Source of the DNA: Clavibacter michiganensis
GTDB taxonomy: Bacteria > Actinomycetota > Actinomycetes > Actinomycetales > Microbacteriaceae
Assembly (NCBI RefSeq): GCF_002151125.1
Contig: NZ_MDJZ01000015.1
Location: forward strand, 275,262 to 339,261
Direction: 5' to 3'
DNA length: 64,000 bases
This document shows positions 32,087-41,845 of this stretch, piece by piece (position 1 is the stretch's first letter; each line of letters opens with the position of its first letter). The notes beneath the pieces were generated by a model. That model was not told the origin of the DNA, did no database searches, and saw only the letters and a program-made list of their open reading frames with translations. The translations under genes were made by a program, and so were the position numbers.

Positions 32087-33886
32087 GTGAAGCCCCTGGA
32101 TCCGCGGCTGCTGCGGCACTCCGCGTCCGCCCGCGCGATGCTCGCCGTGGGCGCCGTGGTCGGCGTCGTGCAGACGGTCGCGCTCGTCGCCTTCTGCTGG
32201 TCCCTCACGCAGCTCGTCGTGCGCGCGATCGGCGGGGCCGACCCGGCGGAGCTCGGGCCCGTGCTCGCGCTCGCCGTCGGGTCCGCGGTCGTCCGCGGCG
32301 CGTCCGCCTGGCTGCTCGACGTGGTCGGCGCGCGCGGCGCCGCGCAGGTCACGGCGGAGCTTCGCCGTCGAGCGCTCCGGGCGATCGCCGACCTCGGGCC
32401 CGCGTGGACGGCCGGTCGCAGCCGCGGGCGGCTCGCGACGATCGTGGGCCCCGGCCTCGACGCACTCGACCCGTACTTCGCGCGCTACGTGCCTCAGCTG
32501 ATCCTCACGGCGCTCGCCACCCCGATCGTGGTGGCGGTGCTCCTCGTCGCCGACCCGCTCACGGGCGTGACCGTCCTCGCGACGCTGCCCGTGATCCCCG
32601 TCTTCATGGTGCTCGTCGGCTGGGCGACGCAGGAGGTGCAGCGGCGGCAGTGGTCGCGCCTCACGGAGCTCGCGTCGGGCTTCCTCGACGTGGTCGACGG
32701 CCTGTCGACGCTCCTGGTGTTCGGGCGCGCCCGGCGGCAGACGGCCAGGATCCGCCGCGTCACCGAGGAGTACCGCGTCGAGACCATGCGCGTCCTCCGG
32801 ATCTCCTTCCTCTCGGGCTTCGTGCTGGAGCTCGCCGCGTCGCTGTCGGTCGCGCTCGTGGCCGTGTCGGTGGGCGTGCGGCTCATCGGCGGGCAGCTCG
32901 ACCTCGAGGTCGGCCTGTTCGTGCTGCTGCTCGCACCCGAGGCGTTCCTGCCCATCCGCCAGGTGGGCGTGCAGTTCCACGCGGCCGCCGAGGGGGTCGC
33001 CGCCTCCGACGACGTGCTCGGCATCCTCGAGGGGGAGCGGGCGAGCCGCGCCACGCGCACCGTCCGGGGAGCGACGGCGGCGGCAGCCGGCGATGCGGCG
33101 GACGGGCCGGATGGCGGCGCGGCGGACGGGCGGGCGGATCCGGCGGGCGACGCGCTCGTCATCCGCGACCTCGCCGTCACGCGCGGCGACCGCCCCGTGC
33201 TGGCCGGCCTCTCGGCGCGGTTCCCGCGCGGACGCGTCACGGCCGTCACGGGCCCGAGCGGCGTCGGCAAGACGTCGCTCATGGCGGCGCTCCTCGGGCA
33301 GCTGCCCGCGCACGGCGCCGTCGGCTGGGTCGGGGACGGCGCCGCCGCGTCCGTGCCGCGCCCCCCGCTCACGACCGAGATCGCGTGGGCGGGACAGCGG
33401 CCGGGGCTGGTCGCGGGCACCGTGCGCGAGAACGTGGCGCTCGGCGTCGCGGATCCCGACGAGGCGCTCATCCGGCGGGCCCTCGCGCTCGCCGCGGCCG
33501 ACGGGATCGACCCCGACCTCGTGCTCGGCGTCGGCGGGCAGGGGCTCTCCGGCGGGCAGGCGCAGCGGGTCGCCGTCGCGCGCGCCGTGCACCGCGCGCT
33601 CGCGCTCGACTGCCCGCTCGTGCTGCTCGACGAGCCGAGCTCGGCGCTCGACGCGGCGTCGGAGGATCGGCTCGCCGCGGGGATCCGCGCGCTCGCCGAC
33701 CAGGGGAGGGCGGTCGTGGTCGTCACCCACCGCGGCGCCCTGGTGCGCGCCGCCGACGCGGAGCTCCGACTGGGCGGCGGATCCGGCCACGCCTCCGCGG
33801 GCGCCGGGTCGCCCGGCGCCGCTGCCGGCGCCGCTGCCGCGCGCATCGTCCCCGCGCCCGCCTGGCACGCGCAGGTGGCGCCGTGA
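32087..33886 (+). CDS. cydD: Thiol reductant ABC exporter subunit CydD
   Basis: Fused permease-ATPase half transporter of 599 aa. Six membrane helices occupy residues 15-300, then the ATPase domain has Walker A GPSGVGKTS near residue 389, signature GLSGGQAQRVAVARAV near 485 and Walker B LVLLDEPSSALD near 511. CydDC exports glutathione and cysteine, and its loss prevents cytochrome bd assembly in Escherichia coli. A Gly/Ala/Asp-rich linker (about residues 325-355) separates the domains. The GTG start lies 7 nt after the cydB stop. Confidence 0.9.
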   Translation: MKPLDPRLLRHSASARAMLAVGAVVGVVQTVALVAFCWSLTQLVVRAIGGADPAELGPVLALAVGSAVVRGASAWLLDVVGARGAAQVTAELRRRALRAIADLGPAWTAGRSRGRLATIVGPGLDALDPYFARYVPQLILTALATPIVVAVLLVADPLTGVTVLATLPVIPVFMVLVGWATQEVQRRQWSRLTELASGFLDVVDGLSTLLVFGRARRQTARIRRVTEEYRVETMRVLRISFLSGFVLELAASLSVALVAVSVGVRLIGGQLDLEVGLFVLLLAPEAFLPIRQVGVQFHAAAEGVAASDDVLGILEGERASRATRTVRGATAAAAGDAADGPDGGAADGRADPAGDALVIRDLAVTRGDRPVLAGLSARFPRGRVTAVTGPSGVGKTSLMAALLGQLPAHGAVGWVGDGAAASVPRPPLTTEIAWAGQRPGLVAGTVRENVALGVADPDEALIRRALALAAADGIDPDLVLGVGGQGLSGGQAQRVAVARAVHRALALDCPLVLLDEPSSALDAASEDRLAAGIRALADQGRAVVVVTHRGALVRAADAELRLGGGSGHASAGAGSPGAAAGAAAARIVPAPAWHAQVAP

Positions 33887-35550
33887 ACCGCGACGACGTC
33901 CTCCGGCTCGCGCAGCCACCCGTGCGCCGCGCGCTGCCCGGGCTCCTCGCGGGGCTCGCGAGCGCGGTCGGCGCGGTGGCGCTCCTCGCGACGTCGGCCT
34001 GGCTCATCACGCGGGCGTCCGAGCAGCCGCCCATCCTCTTCCTCGGCATGGCGATCGTCGGCGTCCGGGCGTTCGCGCTCGGGCGCGCCGCGTTCCGCTA
34101 CGTCGAGCGCATCACGAACCACGACGCGGCCTTCCGCGCGCTGGCGACCCTGCGCGTGGGCGTGTTCGAGCGGATCCTCCCGTTCGCGCCCGCCGGCCTC
34201 CGCGACACGCGCCGCGGCGACCTCCTCACCCGGCTCGTCGGCGACGTCGACCGCCTCCAGGACCTCCCGCTGCGCGTCGTGCAGCCGCTCGCGGTCTCGG
34301 TGCTCGTGCAGGCGGCGAGCATCGCGGTCGTGTGGGCGGTGCTGCCGGCAGCGGGAATGGCGCTCCTCGTCGTGCTCGCGGCCTCGCTCGCCGTCGGCGT
34401 CGGCGCCACCACGGCGCTCGCCGGGCGCGCCGAGACGCGGATCGCGCCGCTGCGCGCCCGGCTGCAGGACCTCGTGCTCGACCTCGTCGGCGGGCTCGAC
34501 GTGCTGACCGCGTTCGGGGCGGTGGACGCGCGCCTCGCCGCGATCGACCGGGCGGCCGACGACCTCCGGCGCGCGGAGCTCCGGAGCGCCGCCGCGGCGG
34601 GCGTCACGACGGGCGTGGTGCTCGCGGGCACGGGCGCGGTCGCCGCCTGGACCGTGCTGCAGGGCGTGCCGGGCCTCGCGTCCGGGACGCTGGATCCCGC
34701 CTGGCTCGCGCTGGCCGCGCTCGTCCCGCTCGCGCTCGTCGAGCAGGCGGCGGCCGTGCCGCTCGCGGTGCAGGCGTGGCGGCGCGTGCGCACGAGCGCG
34801 GAGCGCGTGGCGGGGGTCGTCCCGGAGACGGTGCCGGGGGAGATCCCGCGGGAGCAGGTCGGATCCGCAGCGGACGCCGTCCCCCTCGTTCCCGCCTCGG
34901 GCACGACGCTCGAGGTCCGCGGCCTCGTCACGCGCTGGCCGGGCGCCGGGCGCGACGCCCTCGCGCCGGTGTCGCTCGTGGTGCGGCCGGGGGAGACGGT
35001 CGTCGTGCGCGGCCCGAGCGGATCCGGGAAGTCGTCGCTCGCCGCGGCCCTCGTCCGGTTCCTCGAGTCGCGCGGCGCCTTCGAGCTCGACGGCCGGGAC
35101 GCCCGGGCGATGGCCCCGTCGGCCGTGCGGCGGATCGTCGGCCTGTGCGAGCAAGCGCCGCACCTCTTCGACGCGAGCATCCGGCAGAACCTGCTCTTCG
35201 CGCGGGAGGACGCGACCGACGACGAGCTCGTCGCCGTGCTCGCGCGCGTGGGCCTCGCGGGGTGGACGAGCGAGCGCGGCGGCCTCGACGCGCGCGTCGG
35301 CGACCGCGGCGGGCTCGTCTCGGGCGGCCAGGCGCAGCGCATCGCCCTCGCCCGGGCGTTGCTCGCCGACTTCCCGGTGCTCGTCCTCGACGAGCCGACG
35401 GCCGACGTGGACCCCGACCGCGCTCGTGCCGTGCTGCGCGACGTCCTCACCGCCGCCCGGGACCGCGGCCGCGGCGTGCTGCTGCTCACGCACACGGACG
35501 TGCCGGAGGACCTCGTCGACCGGACGGTGACGCTCGCGCCCACCGCGTGA
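33883..35550 (+). CDS. cydC: Thiol reductant ABC exporter subunit CydC
   Basis: Second half transporter, 555 aa, with six membrane helices and an ATPase domain: Walker A GPSGSGKSS near residue 377, signature LVSGGQAQRIALARALL near 480 and Walker B VLVLDEPTADVD near 504. Its GTG start overlaps the cydD stop (GTGA), supporting a 1:1 heterodimer. It closes the operon; the gene after it is on the other strand and no strong hairpin is evident in the 36-bp gap. Confidence 0.9.
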   Translation: MNRDDVLRLAQPPVRRALPGLLAGLASAVGAVALLATSAWLITRASEQPPILFLGMAIVGVRAFALGRAAFRYVERITNHDAAFRALATLRVGVFERILPFAPAGLRDTRRGDLLTRLVGDVDRLQDLPLRVVQPLAVSVLVQAASIAVVWAVLPAAGMALLVVLAASLAVGVGATTALAGRAETRIAPLRARLQDLVLDLVGGLDVLTAFGAVDARLAAIDRAADDLRRAELRSAAAAGVTTGVVLAGTGAVAAWTVLQGVPGLASGTLDPAWLALAALVPLALVEQAAAVPLAVQAWRRVRTSAERVAGVVPETVPGEIPREQVGSAADAVPLVPASGTTLEVRGLVTRWPGAGRDALAPVSLVVRPGETVVVRGPSGSGKSSLAAALVRFLESRGAFELDGRDARAMAPSAVRRIVGLCEQAPHLFDASIRQNLLFAREDATDDELVAVLARVGLAGWTSERGGLDARVGDRGGLVSGGQAQRIALARALLADFPVLVLDEPTADVDPDRARAVLRDVLTAARDRGRGVLLLTHTDVPEDLVDRTVTLAPTA

Positions 35551-35586
35551 TCCGGGCGCGCGGGTGAGCGCGTCCGGGATCGGTGG

Positions 35587-36405
35587 TCAGCCCGCGGGCA
35601 GCTCGCGGCGCAGCGCGTCCAGCCGCGTGCGCCACGCGCGCACCCGGCCGGGCTCGGCCGCGGTGGCCGGCCCGTCGATCCAGCCGCGGACCAGGCGGAT
35701 CCCGTGCAGCGCGCTGACCGCCCACACCTCGCGGCCGTCGAGGTCGGCCGGACGCGCGCGCTCGTGCAGCACGTCGACGCCGAGGGCGGTGGCCAGCGCG
35801 ACGATGCTGCGCTCGGTGACGCTCGGGATCCGCGGCACGTCGCCCTCCACCACCGCGAGGGCGTCGCCGTGCCACCACAGGATCGCGCTGTACGCGCCCT
35901 CCACGATCGTGCCGTCGTCGTCGAGGATCACCGCCTCGCCCGCGCCGTGCCGCGCGGCCCGGCTGCGCAGGGCGCCGAGCGCGTGCAGGTCCGGGCCCTT
36001 GACGCGCGGCATCGTGCGCGGATCCGGCCCGTCGTGGTCGCGGAGCACGACGGACGCCGTGCGCTCCGGCGCGGGACGGACGAGCAGGCGCGCGACGTCG
36101 CCGTCGGGCCCGCGGAGCGCCTCCACGCGCGGGAACCACGCGCCGTCGCGGGGGAGGGCCGCGACCGCGGCGTCCAGGAAGGCGGCGGGATCCGGGACGG
36201 CGGCCGACTGCAGGCGCAGCGACGCGAGGAACCGCTGGCGGTGGACGTCGAGCGCCAGCACGCGGCCCTCGTCCACCAGGAACGAGTCGGCGGCGAGCAC
36301 CCGGTGGCCGGCGGGCCGCGTCTCCTCGGCGCCTCCACCGGCGGGATCCGCGGCCCCCGGCGCCCAGCCCGCCCCGGTCCACCGGAGGATCGTCTCGGAA
36401 CTCAT
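35587..36405 (-). CDS. pabC: Aminodeoxychorismate lyase (class IV PLP enzyme)
   Basis: Fold-type IV PLP enzyme of 272 aa that should release pyruvate from aminodeoxychorismate to give p-aminobenzoate for folate. The PLP lysine lies in RVKGPDL (K136), and the EGAYSAIL block carries the conserved glutamate (E169). The first 35 residues are an unusual Gly/Pro/Ala-rich lead before the domain. It is divergent from pabB at 36459 with 53 bp between starts, so the two share a control region. TAGCCT lies 7 nt before the ATG. A branched-chain or D-amino-acid transaminase role is not excluded by sequence alone; the pabB neighbour supports PabC. Confidence 0.85.
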   Translation of the reverse strand: MSSETILRWTGAGWAPGAADPAGGGAEETRPAGHRVLAADSFLVDEGRVLALDVHRQRFLASLRLQSAAVPDPAAFLDAAVAALPRDGAWFPRVEALRGPDGDVARLLVRPAPERTASVVLRDHDGPDPRTMPRVKGPDLHALGALRSRAARHGAGEAVILDDDGTIVEGAYSAILWWHGDALAVVEGDVPRIPSVTERSIVALATALGVDVLHERARPADLDGREVWAVSALHGIRLVRGWIDGPATAAEPGRVRAWRTRLDALRRELPAG

Positions 36406-36412
36406 ACCCTTG

Positions 36413-36418
36413 AGGCTA
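36413..36418 (-). promoter_or_regulatory. -10 hexamer TAGCCT, predicted leaderless start of pabC
   Basis: On the minus strand TAGCCT precedes the ATG at 36405 by 7 nt. It falls inside the 53-bp divergent pabC-pabB spacer. Confidence 0.45.
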
Positions 36419-36458
36419 GGCGGCCGCCGGGTGCGCTCACGACACCGGGAGGCCGAGC

Positions 36459-37943
36459 ATGCACCAGCACGACGCGCGCGCGGCGAGGCCCGTCGTCGGC
36501 CGACGGCTGGCTCGCTGGTGCGACCCGCAGGACGTCTTCCTCGCGCTCTTCGCGGCCGAGTCGGCCGGCGACGTCGCCTGGCTCGACGACTCCGCGGGCG
36601 AGGGCTGGAGCTACCTCGCCGCGTCCGCCGGCACCGTCACCGAGTGGCCCCGGGGCGTGTTCTCGGGGCTGGCCGATCTGCTGCCCGCAGACGCGGCCGG
36701 CGGGACCGCCGCGCCGCCCACCGCACCCGACGACGCCCTCCCTGACGGCGTCGCGTTCCGGCTGGGGCTCATCGCCTGGATCCCGCACGACGCCTGGACC
36801 GAGACCGTCCCGCTGCACCATGCGCCGCCCTCCGCGTCCCCGCACGCCGCGGACTCCGTCCCGGCTGCCGCCCTTCGGGTGGACCGCCTCCTCGCCTTCG
36901 ACCACGCGGCGGGCGAGGTCTGGGCCGTGGCCCGCGCGGGGGATCCGTGGCCGAACGCCGTCGACGGGGAGCTCGCCCGTGTCGTCCCGCCCGGCGCGGC
37001 TCCCGTGCCGCACGACAGCTGCGACGACTGCGACGACGACGCTCCCTCCGCCGTCCCCGCCTGGCGCCACGACGATGCCGCGTACCTCGACCTCATCCGC
37101 TCCTGCCAGGAGTCCATCCGCCGCGGCGACGCGTACCAGCTGTGCCTCACGAACAGCGCGGCCGTCCCCGGTGTCGTCGACCCGGTGCGCGTGCACCTGG
37201 CGCTCCGCGCGCTGAGCCCGACCCACCACGGCGCCTTCCTGCGCGCGGGTGGAACGGTGCTCGTCAGCGCGTCGCCCGAGCGGTTCGTCGAGGTCGACGC
37301 GCACCGCACCCTCCGCACCCTGCCGATCAAGGGCACGCGCCCCCGGCACCCGGACCCGGCCGCCGACGCGCGGGCCCGCGCCGAGCTCCTCGCGAGCGAG
37401 AAGGAGCGCGCGGAGAACGTCATGATCGTCGACCTCATGCGCAACGACCTCAGCCGCGTGTGCGTGCTGGGGACCGTCCGCGTCACCAGCCTCTTCGCCG
37501 TGGAGGCGTACGCGCAGGTGCACCAGCTCGTGAGCCGCGTCGAGGGCGAGCTCGCCCCGGGCGTCTCGGCCGTCGACGCCGTGCGGGCCCTGTTCCCGGC
37601 CGGATCCATGACGGGCGCCCCGAAGTCCGCGGCCGTCGGCATCCTGACCGCGCTCGAACGGGGGGCGCGCGGCGTCTACGCGGGCGCCTTCGGCTGGCTC
37701 GGCGACGACGGCCGCGCCGACCTCGCCATGGTGATCCGCTCGGTCGTCGTCACGGACGGTCGCGCCACGGTCGGCGCGGGCGGCGGGATCACCGCGCTGT
37801 CCGTCCCCGAGGAGGAGCTCGAGGAGGTGCGCGTGAAGGCCGCGCCGCTCCTCGCCGCGGTGCGCGCGGGTCGCGTGCCGTCGTCGCGACGCCGCGCCGA
37901 CGCGTCGCGCCCGCCCCTCCCCGGCGCGGCCGGACCGGCCTGA
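36459..37943 (+). CDS. pabB: Aminodeoxychorismate synthase component I
   Basis: Chorismate-binding enzyme of 494 aa. The catalytic domain occupies the C-terminal half: RGDAYQLCLTNS near residue 225, FLRAGGTVLVSASPERF, TLPIKGTRPRHP near 288, then ASEKERAENVMIVDLMRNDLSRVC near 312 and GSMTGAPK near 385. The lysine in PIKGT is the covalent-intermediate residue of PabB and separates it from TrpE (PIAGT). The N-terminal half is a divergent anthranilate-synthase-I-like domain. A glutaminase partner (PabA) is not in the window. Divergent from pabC. Confidence 0.9.
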   Translation: MHQHDARAARPVVGRRLARWCDPQDVFLALFAAESAGDVAWLDDSAGEGWSYLAASAGTVTEWPRGVFSGLADLLPADAAGGTAAPPTAPDDALPDGVAFRLGLIAWIPHDAWTETVPLHHAPPSASPHAADSVPAAALRVDRLLAFDHAAGEVWAVARAGDPWPNAVDGELARVVPPGAAPVPHDSCDDCDDDAPSAVPAWRHDDAAYLDLIRSCQESIRRGDAYQLCLTNSAAVPGVVDPVRVHLALRALSPTHHGAFLRAGGTVLVSASPERFVEVDAHRTLRTLPIKGTRPRHPDPAADARARAELLASEKERAENVMIVDLMRNDLSRVCVLGTVRVTSLFAVEAYAQVHQLVSRVEGELAPGVSAVDAVRALFPAGSMTGAPKSAAVGILTALERGARGVYAGAFGWLGDDGRADLAMVIRSVVVTDGRATVGAGGGITALSVPEEELEEVRVKAAPLLAAVRAGRVPSSRRRADASRPPLPGAAGPA

Positions 37944-38042
37944 TCCCGGCCACTCCCGCGGGTTCCGGAGCGACCCGGCGCGTTCACTAGTCTTGTCGAG
38001 GCCTTGACGGCCGCGACCCCCCGCATCGAATCGAGAGCGCCC

Positions 38043-40601
38043 TTGGCACACGAGACCCCCGACACCCCCGGCGACACCTACGACTTCCGCGCCATCGAGG
38101 CCGAGTGGTCCGAGGTGTGGGAGCGCGAGCAGCCGTTCCGCACGCCCGACGCGAGCGACAGCCGCCCCCGCAAGTACATCCTCGACATGTTCCCGTACCC
38201 CTCCGGCGACCTCCACATGGGTCACGCCGAGGCGTTCGCGCTCGGCGACGCGGTCGCGCGCTACTGGCGCCAGCAGGGCTTCAACGTCCTCCACCCCATC
38301 GGCTGGGACTCCTTCGGCCTGCCCGCGGAGAACGCGGCCATCAAGCGCGGCGTCGACCCGCGCGAGTGGACCTACGCGAACATCGACACGCAGAAGCAGT
38401 CGATGAAGCGCTACGGCCTCTCCTTCGACTGGGAGCGCGAGCTCCACACGAGCGACCCCGAGTACTACACGTGGAACCAGTGGCTGTTCCTTAAGATGCA
38501 CGAGAAGGGCCTCGCCTACCGCAAGGACAGCTGGGTCAACTGGGATCCGGTGGACCAGACGGTGCTCGCCAACGAGCAGGTGCTGCCCGACGGCACGTCC
38601 GACCGCTCCGGCGCCGTGGTCGTCAAGAAGAAGCTCACGCAGTGGTACCTGCGCATCACCGACTACGCCGACCGCCTCATCGACGACCTCAACCAGCTCG
38701 AGGGCACGTGGCCGGCCAAGGTCCTCAGCATGCAGCGCAACTGGATCGGCCGCTCGATCGGCGCGGAGGTCGACTTCGTCGTCGAGGGCCGCGGCGAGCC
38801 CGTCACGGTCTTCACCACGCGCCCGGACACGCTGCACGGTGCCACCTTCATGGTCGTCGCGCCCGACAGCGACCTCGCGGCGGAGCTCGTCGAGGGCGCG
38901 TCGGAGGAGGTCCGCGCGGACTTCCGCGGCTACCTCGAGCGCACCCAGCGCCTCAACGAGATCGAGCGCTCCACGACCGACCGCCCGAAGACCGGCATCC
39001 CGCTCGGCCGCACGGCCGTCAACCCGGTCAACGGCGAGCGGATCCCCGTCTGGGCCGCCGACTACGTGCTCGCCGACTACGGCACCGGCGCCGTCATGGC
39101 CGTGCCCGCGCACGACCAGCGCGACCTCGACTTCGCGCGCGCGTTCGACCTTCCCGTGCGCGTGGTAGTCGACACCACGCAGCCGGTCACGGGCGCCATC
39201 CGCATCATCCCCGAGGACGGCGAGCTGCCGGACCTCGAGGAGGTGCTGCCCGGTCGCACGGGCGTCGCGCTCCCCGGCGAGGGACGCCTCATCAACTCCG
39301 GCCCGCTCAACGGCCTGAGCAAGCAGCCGGCCATCAAGCGCGTCATCGAGCAGCTGGAGGCGGAGGGCCGCGGCCGCGCCGCGAAGAGCTACCGCCTGCG
39401 CGACTGGCTCATCTCGCGCCAGCGGTTCTGGGGCACGCCCATCCCCATCGTCTACGACGCCGAGGGCACCGAGATCCGCGTGCCCGAGGACCAGCTGCCC
39501 GTGCGCCTGCCGGACACGGCGGGCCTCGACCTCACGCCGAAGGGCAAGTCGCCGCTCGCCGCCGCCACCGAGTGGTCGAACGTGCCGAGCCCCGTGGACG
39601 GCAGCCCGGCCACGCGCGACCCCGACACCATGGACACGTTCATGGACAGCTCCTGGTACTGGCTGCGCTTCCTGTCGCCGAACGACGCCACCAAGGCCTT
39701 CGACCCGGCGGACGCCGACCGCTGGGCGCCGGTGGATCAGTACGTGGGCGGCGTGGAGCACGCGATCCTGCACCTGCTGTACTCGCGCTTCATCACCAAG
39801 GTCCTGTTCGACCTCGGCTACGTCACGTTCACGGAGCCGTTCAGCGCGCTGCTCAACCAGGGCATGGTGCTCTCCGGCGGCAGCAAGATGTCGAAGAGCA
39901 AGGGCGGCGTCGACCTCGGCTCCGAGATCGACCGCCACGGCGTCGACGCGATCCGCCTGACGATGGCGTTCGCCGGACCGCCCGAGGACGACATCGACTG
40001 GGAGGACGTCTCCCCGTCGGGATCCGCGAAGTTCCTGGCGCGTGCCTGGCGGCTCACGGGCGACATCACGAGCGCCCCCGAGGTCGAGTGGAAGAGCGGG
40101 AACGAGGCGCTACGCCGCGTCACCCACCGCTTCCTCGCGGAGGCGCCCGGGATGCTCGAGGCGTTCAAGTTCAACGTGGTGATCGCGCGCACGATGGAGC
40201 TCGTCAACGCCATCCGCAAGACCATCGACCAGGGTCCGGGCGGCGGGGACGCGGCCGTGCGCGAGGCGACCGAGGTCGTCGCCGTCGCGCTCAGCCTGTT
40301 CGCGCCGTACACGGCAGAGGACATGTGGAAGCGCCTCGGCCGCGAGGGCTCCGTGGCCTTCGCGGGCTGGCGCAAGGCCGACCGCAACCTGCTCGTCGTG
40401 AACACGGTCACGGCGGTGGTGCAGGTCGACGGCAAGGTGCGCGACAAGCTCGAGGTCGACGCCAAGATCGGGGCCGACGAGCTCGAGGCCCTCGCCCGCG
40501 AGACCGCGGGCGTCAAGCGCTCGACGGCAGGTCGCACGATCGACAAGGTCATCGTGCGCGCGCCCAAGATCGTGAGCATCACCACCACGCCCGCTCCCTG
40601 A
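38043..40601 (+). CDS. leuS: Leucyl-tRNA synthetase
   Basis: Class Ia synthetase of 852 aa that charges tRNA-Leu. The HIGH-type motif is HMGH (residues 58-61), the editing CP1 domain covers about 225-420 with its T-rich loop in [14 protein letters not shown], and KMSKS is at 615-619. The C-terminal anticodon-binding part ends with the [11 protein letters not shown] domain. The start is unsure: TTG at 38043 has GAGAG about 8 nt upstream and gives the expected length; TTG at 38004 would add 13 residues and sits next to the predicted transcript start (-10 TAGTCT at 37988-37993). Confidence 0.95.
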   Translation: MAHETPDTPGDTYDFRAIEAEWSEVWEREQPFRTPDASDSRPRKYILDMFPYPSGDLHMGHAEAFALGDAVARYWRQQGFNVLHPIGWDSFGLPAENAAIKRGVDPREWTYANIDTQKQSMKRYGLSFDWERELHTSDPEYYTWNQWLFLKMHEKGLAYRKDSWVNWDPVDQTVLANEQVLPDGTSDRSGAVVVKKKLTQWYLRITDYADRLIDDLNQLEGTWPAKVLSMQRNWIGRSIGAEVDFVVEGRGEPVTVFTTRPDTLHGATFMVVAPDSDLAAELVEGASEEVRADFRGYLERTQRLNEIERSTTDRPKTGIPLGRTAVNPVNGERIPVWAADYVLADYGTGAVMAVPAHDQRDLDFARAFDLPVRVVVDTTQPVTGAIRIIPEDGELPDLEEVLPGRTGVALPGEGRLINSGPLNGLSKQPAIKRVIEQLEAEGRGRAAKSYRLRDWLISRQRFWGTPIPIVYDAEGTEIRVPEDQLPVRLPDTAGLDLTPKGKSPLAAATEWSNVPSPVDGSPATRDPDTMDTFMDSSWYWLRFLSPNDATKAFDPADADRWAPVDQYVGGVEHAILHLLYSRFITKVLFDLGYVTFTEPFSALLNQGMVLSGGSKMSKSKGGVDLGSEIDRHGVDAIRLTMAFAGPPEDDIDWEDVSPSGSAKFLARAWRLTGDITSAPEVEWKSGNEALRRVTHRFLAEAPGMLEAFKFNVVIARTMELVNAIRKTIDQGPGGGDAAVREATEVVAVALSLFAPYTAEDMWKRLGREGSVAFAGWRKADRNLLVVNTVTAVVQVDGKVRDKLEVDAKIGADELEALARETAGVKRSTAGRTIDKVIVRAPKIVSITTTPAP

Positions 40602-40631
40602 CGGGCGGTCCGCGCAGACGGCGCGGCGACA

Positions 40632-40661
40632 CGAGGGCGGTCCGGCGACGGGCCGCCCTCG
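40632..40661 (+). terminator. Terminator hairpin after leuS
   Basis: A 9-bp perfect stem (CGAGGGCGG with CCGCCCTCG), extended by three more pairs, and a 6-nt loop, 31 bp after the leuS stop. Confidence 0.8.
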
Positions 40662-40735
40662 CTCCATCCCAGGGCGCATCGGCGACGGCGATCCCCAGAC
40701 CTCGTGCCCGTGGCCGCTCGCCGCGAGCCGCCGCC

Positions 40736-40741
40736 TACCGT
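40736..40741 (+). promoter_or_regulatory. -10 hexamer TACCGT, predicted leaderless start of comEA
   Basis: TACCGT precedes the ATG at 40748 by 6 nt. Confidence 0.5.
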
Positions 40742-40747
40742 GCCCGC

Positions 40748-41845
40748 ATGCACCCTCCCCGCCGCCGCCCTCCCGGACCGGATCCCGCCGAGCAGGATGC
40801 GCGGTCGGGCAGCGACCGGCGTCCCGACGCGGCATGGCCCTCGGACGCCGTGCCGACCTCGCCCGGGGACGGGTGGGAGTACGCGACGGGGGGCGGCGGT
40901 CCGGGGGCGGTCGACCGCGACGACCGCGACGACCGCGACGACCGCGACGATCCCGGCGATCCCGACCTCGCGCATCCGCCCGACGACCCCTGGTCCGGCG
41001 TGCCGCCGGACGAGGAGGAGCCCTCCGCGGGCGGGGGTCGGCGGCCCGGAGTCGACGGTCCGAGCACCCGTCCCTCCCTCCCCGGGCGACGGGTGCGCGT
41101 CCGTCTCCGTGTCGGCATCGGAGCGGCGGTCGTGCTCGTCGGCGCGGCCCTCGTGGTCGCCATCCTCGTCACCGCCGTGCAGTCGGCGGGCGGGACCCCG
41201 CCGACGGCGTCCACCGACGTGCGGTCGAGCACGGCGGCGCGCACGAGCACGGACGGGGACGCGGGGACCGGGGCCGGGCGTGCGGACGCCGACGGGGATC
41301 CGGCGGGAGCGGGCGCGGGAGCGGGAGCGGGAGCGGGGGCGGACGGCGGGGGCGACGCGACCGATGCGAGCGCCGGGGGAGCGGGATCCGCCGCCGGCGC
41401 GCGGAAGCCCATCTACGTGCACGTCGTCGGGGCGGTCGTCTCGCCGGGCCTGTTCCCCCTGGCCCCGGGGAGCCGGGTCGTCGACGCCCTCGCCGCCGCG
41501 CACGGCTTCGCCGACGGTGCCGACACCGCGGGCGTGAACCTGGCGCGCGTGCTCTCCGACGGCGAGCAGCTCGTGGTCCCGCGGCAGGGGGAGGCGCCGG
41601 CCGCGCCCGCCCCGTCGGGGGCCGCGGTTCCCGGCGGGAGCGCGAGCCCGTCGGCGCCGGTGGACCTCAACACGGCGACGGCCGAGCAGCTGGAGACGCT
41701 CCCGCGCGTCGGACCGTCCCTGGCCGCGCGGATCATCGCCTGGCGCTCGGCGCACGGCCGCTTCGCGCGGGTCGCGGACCTCGGGAGGGTGCCGGGCATC
41801 GGCGACCGCACGCTCGCCTCGCTCACGCCGCTGGTGCGGGTGTGA
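40748..41845 (+). CDS. comEA: ComEA-family helix-hairpin-helix DNA-binding protein
   Basis: Protein of 365 aa. A long Pro/Asp/Gly-rich cytosolic N-terminus (residues 1-117) is followed by one membrane helix (GIGAAVVLVGAALVVAILVTAV), an Ala/Gly/Asp-rich spacer, an SLBB domain (PIYVHVVGAVVSPGLFPLAPGSRVVDAL, about 219-246) and a C-terminal helix-hairpin-helix pair (VDLNTATAEQLETLPRVGPSLAARII, then VPGIGDRTLASL). ComEA binds incoming double-stranded DNA outside the membrane in competent Gram-positives. The gene overlaps comEC by 4 nt. Residues around 56-68 come from a 9-bp tandem repeat (DRDDRDDRDD). Confidence 0.88.
   Translation: MHPPRRRPPGPDPAEQDARSGSDRRPDAAWPSDAVPTSPGDGWEYATGGGGPGAVDRDDRDDRDDRDDPGDPDLAHPPDDPWSGVPPDEEEPSAGGGRRPGVDGPSTRPSLPGRRVRVRLRVGIGAAVVLVGAALVVAILVTAVQSAGGTPPTASTDVRSSTAARTSTDGDAGTGAGRADADGDPAGAGAGAGAGAGADGGGDATDASAGGAGSAAGARKPIYVHVVGAVVSPGLFPLAPGSRVVDALAAAHGFADGADTAGVNLARVLSDGEQLVVPRQGEAPAAPAPSGAAVPGGSASPSAPVDLNTATAEQLETLPRVGPSLAARIIAWRSAHGRFARVADLGRVPGIGDRTLASLTPLVRV
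40913..40948 (+). repeat. 9-bp tandem repeat within comEA
   Basis: The unit GACCGCGAC is repeated four times and encodes an Asp/Arg run in the cytosolic N-terminus of ComEA. Confidence 0.85.

Noticed and set aside
36402..39938. A 1178-codon minus-strand frame across pabB and leuS
   Set aside because: Antisense to two clear genes, with shadow-type composition.
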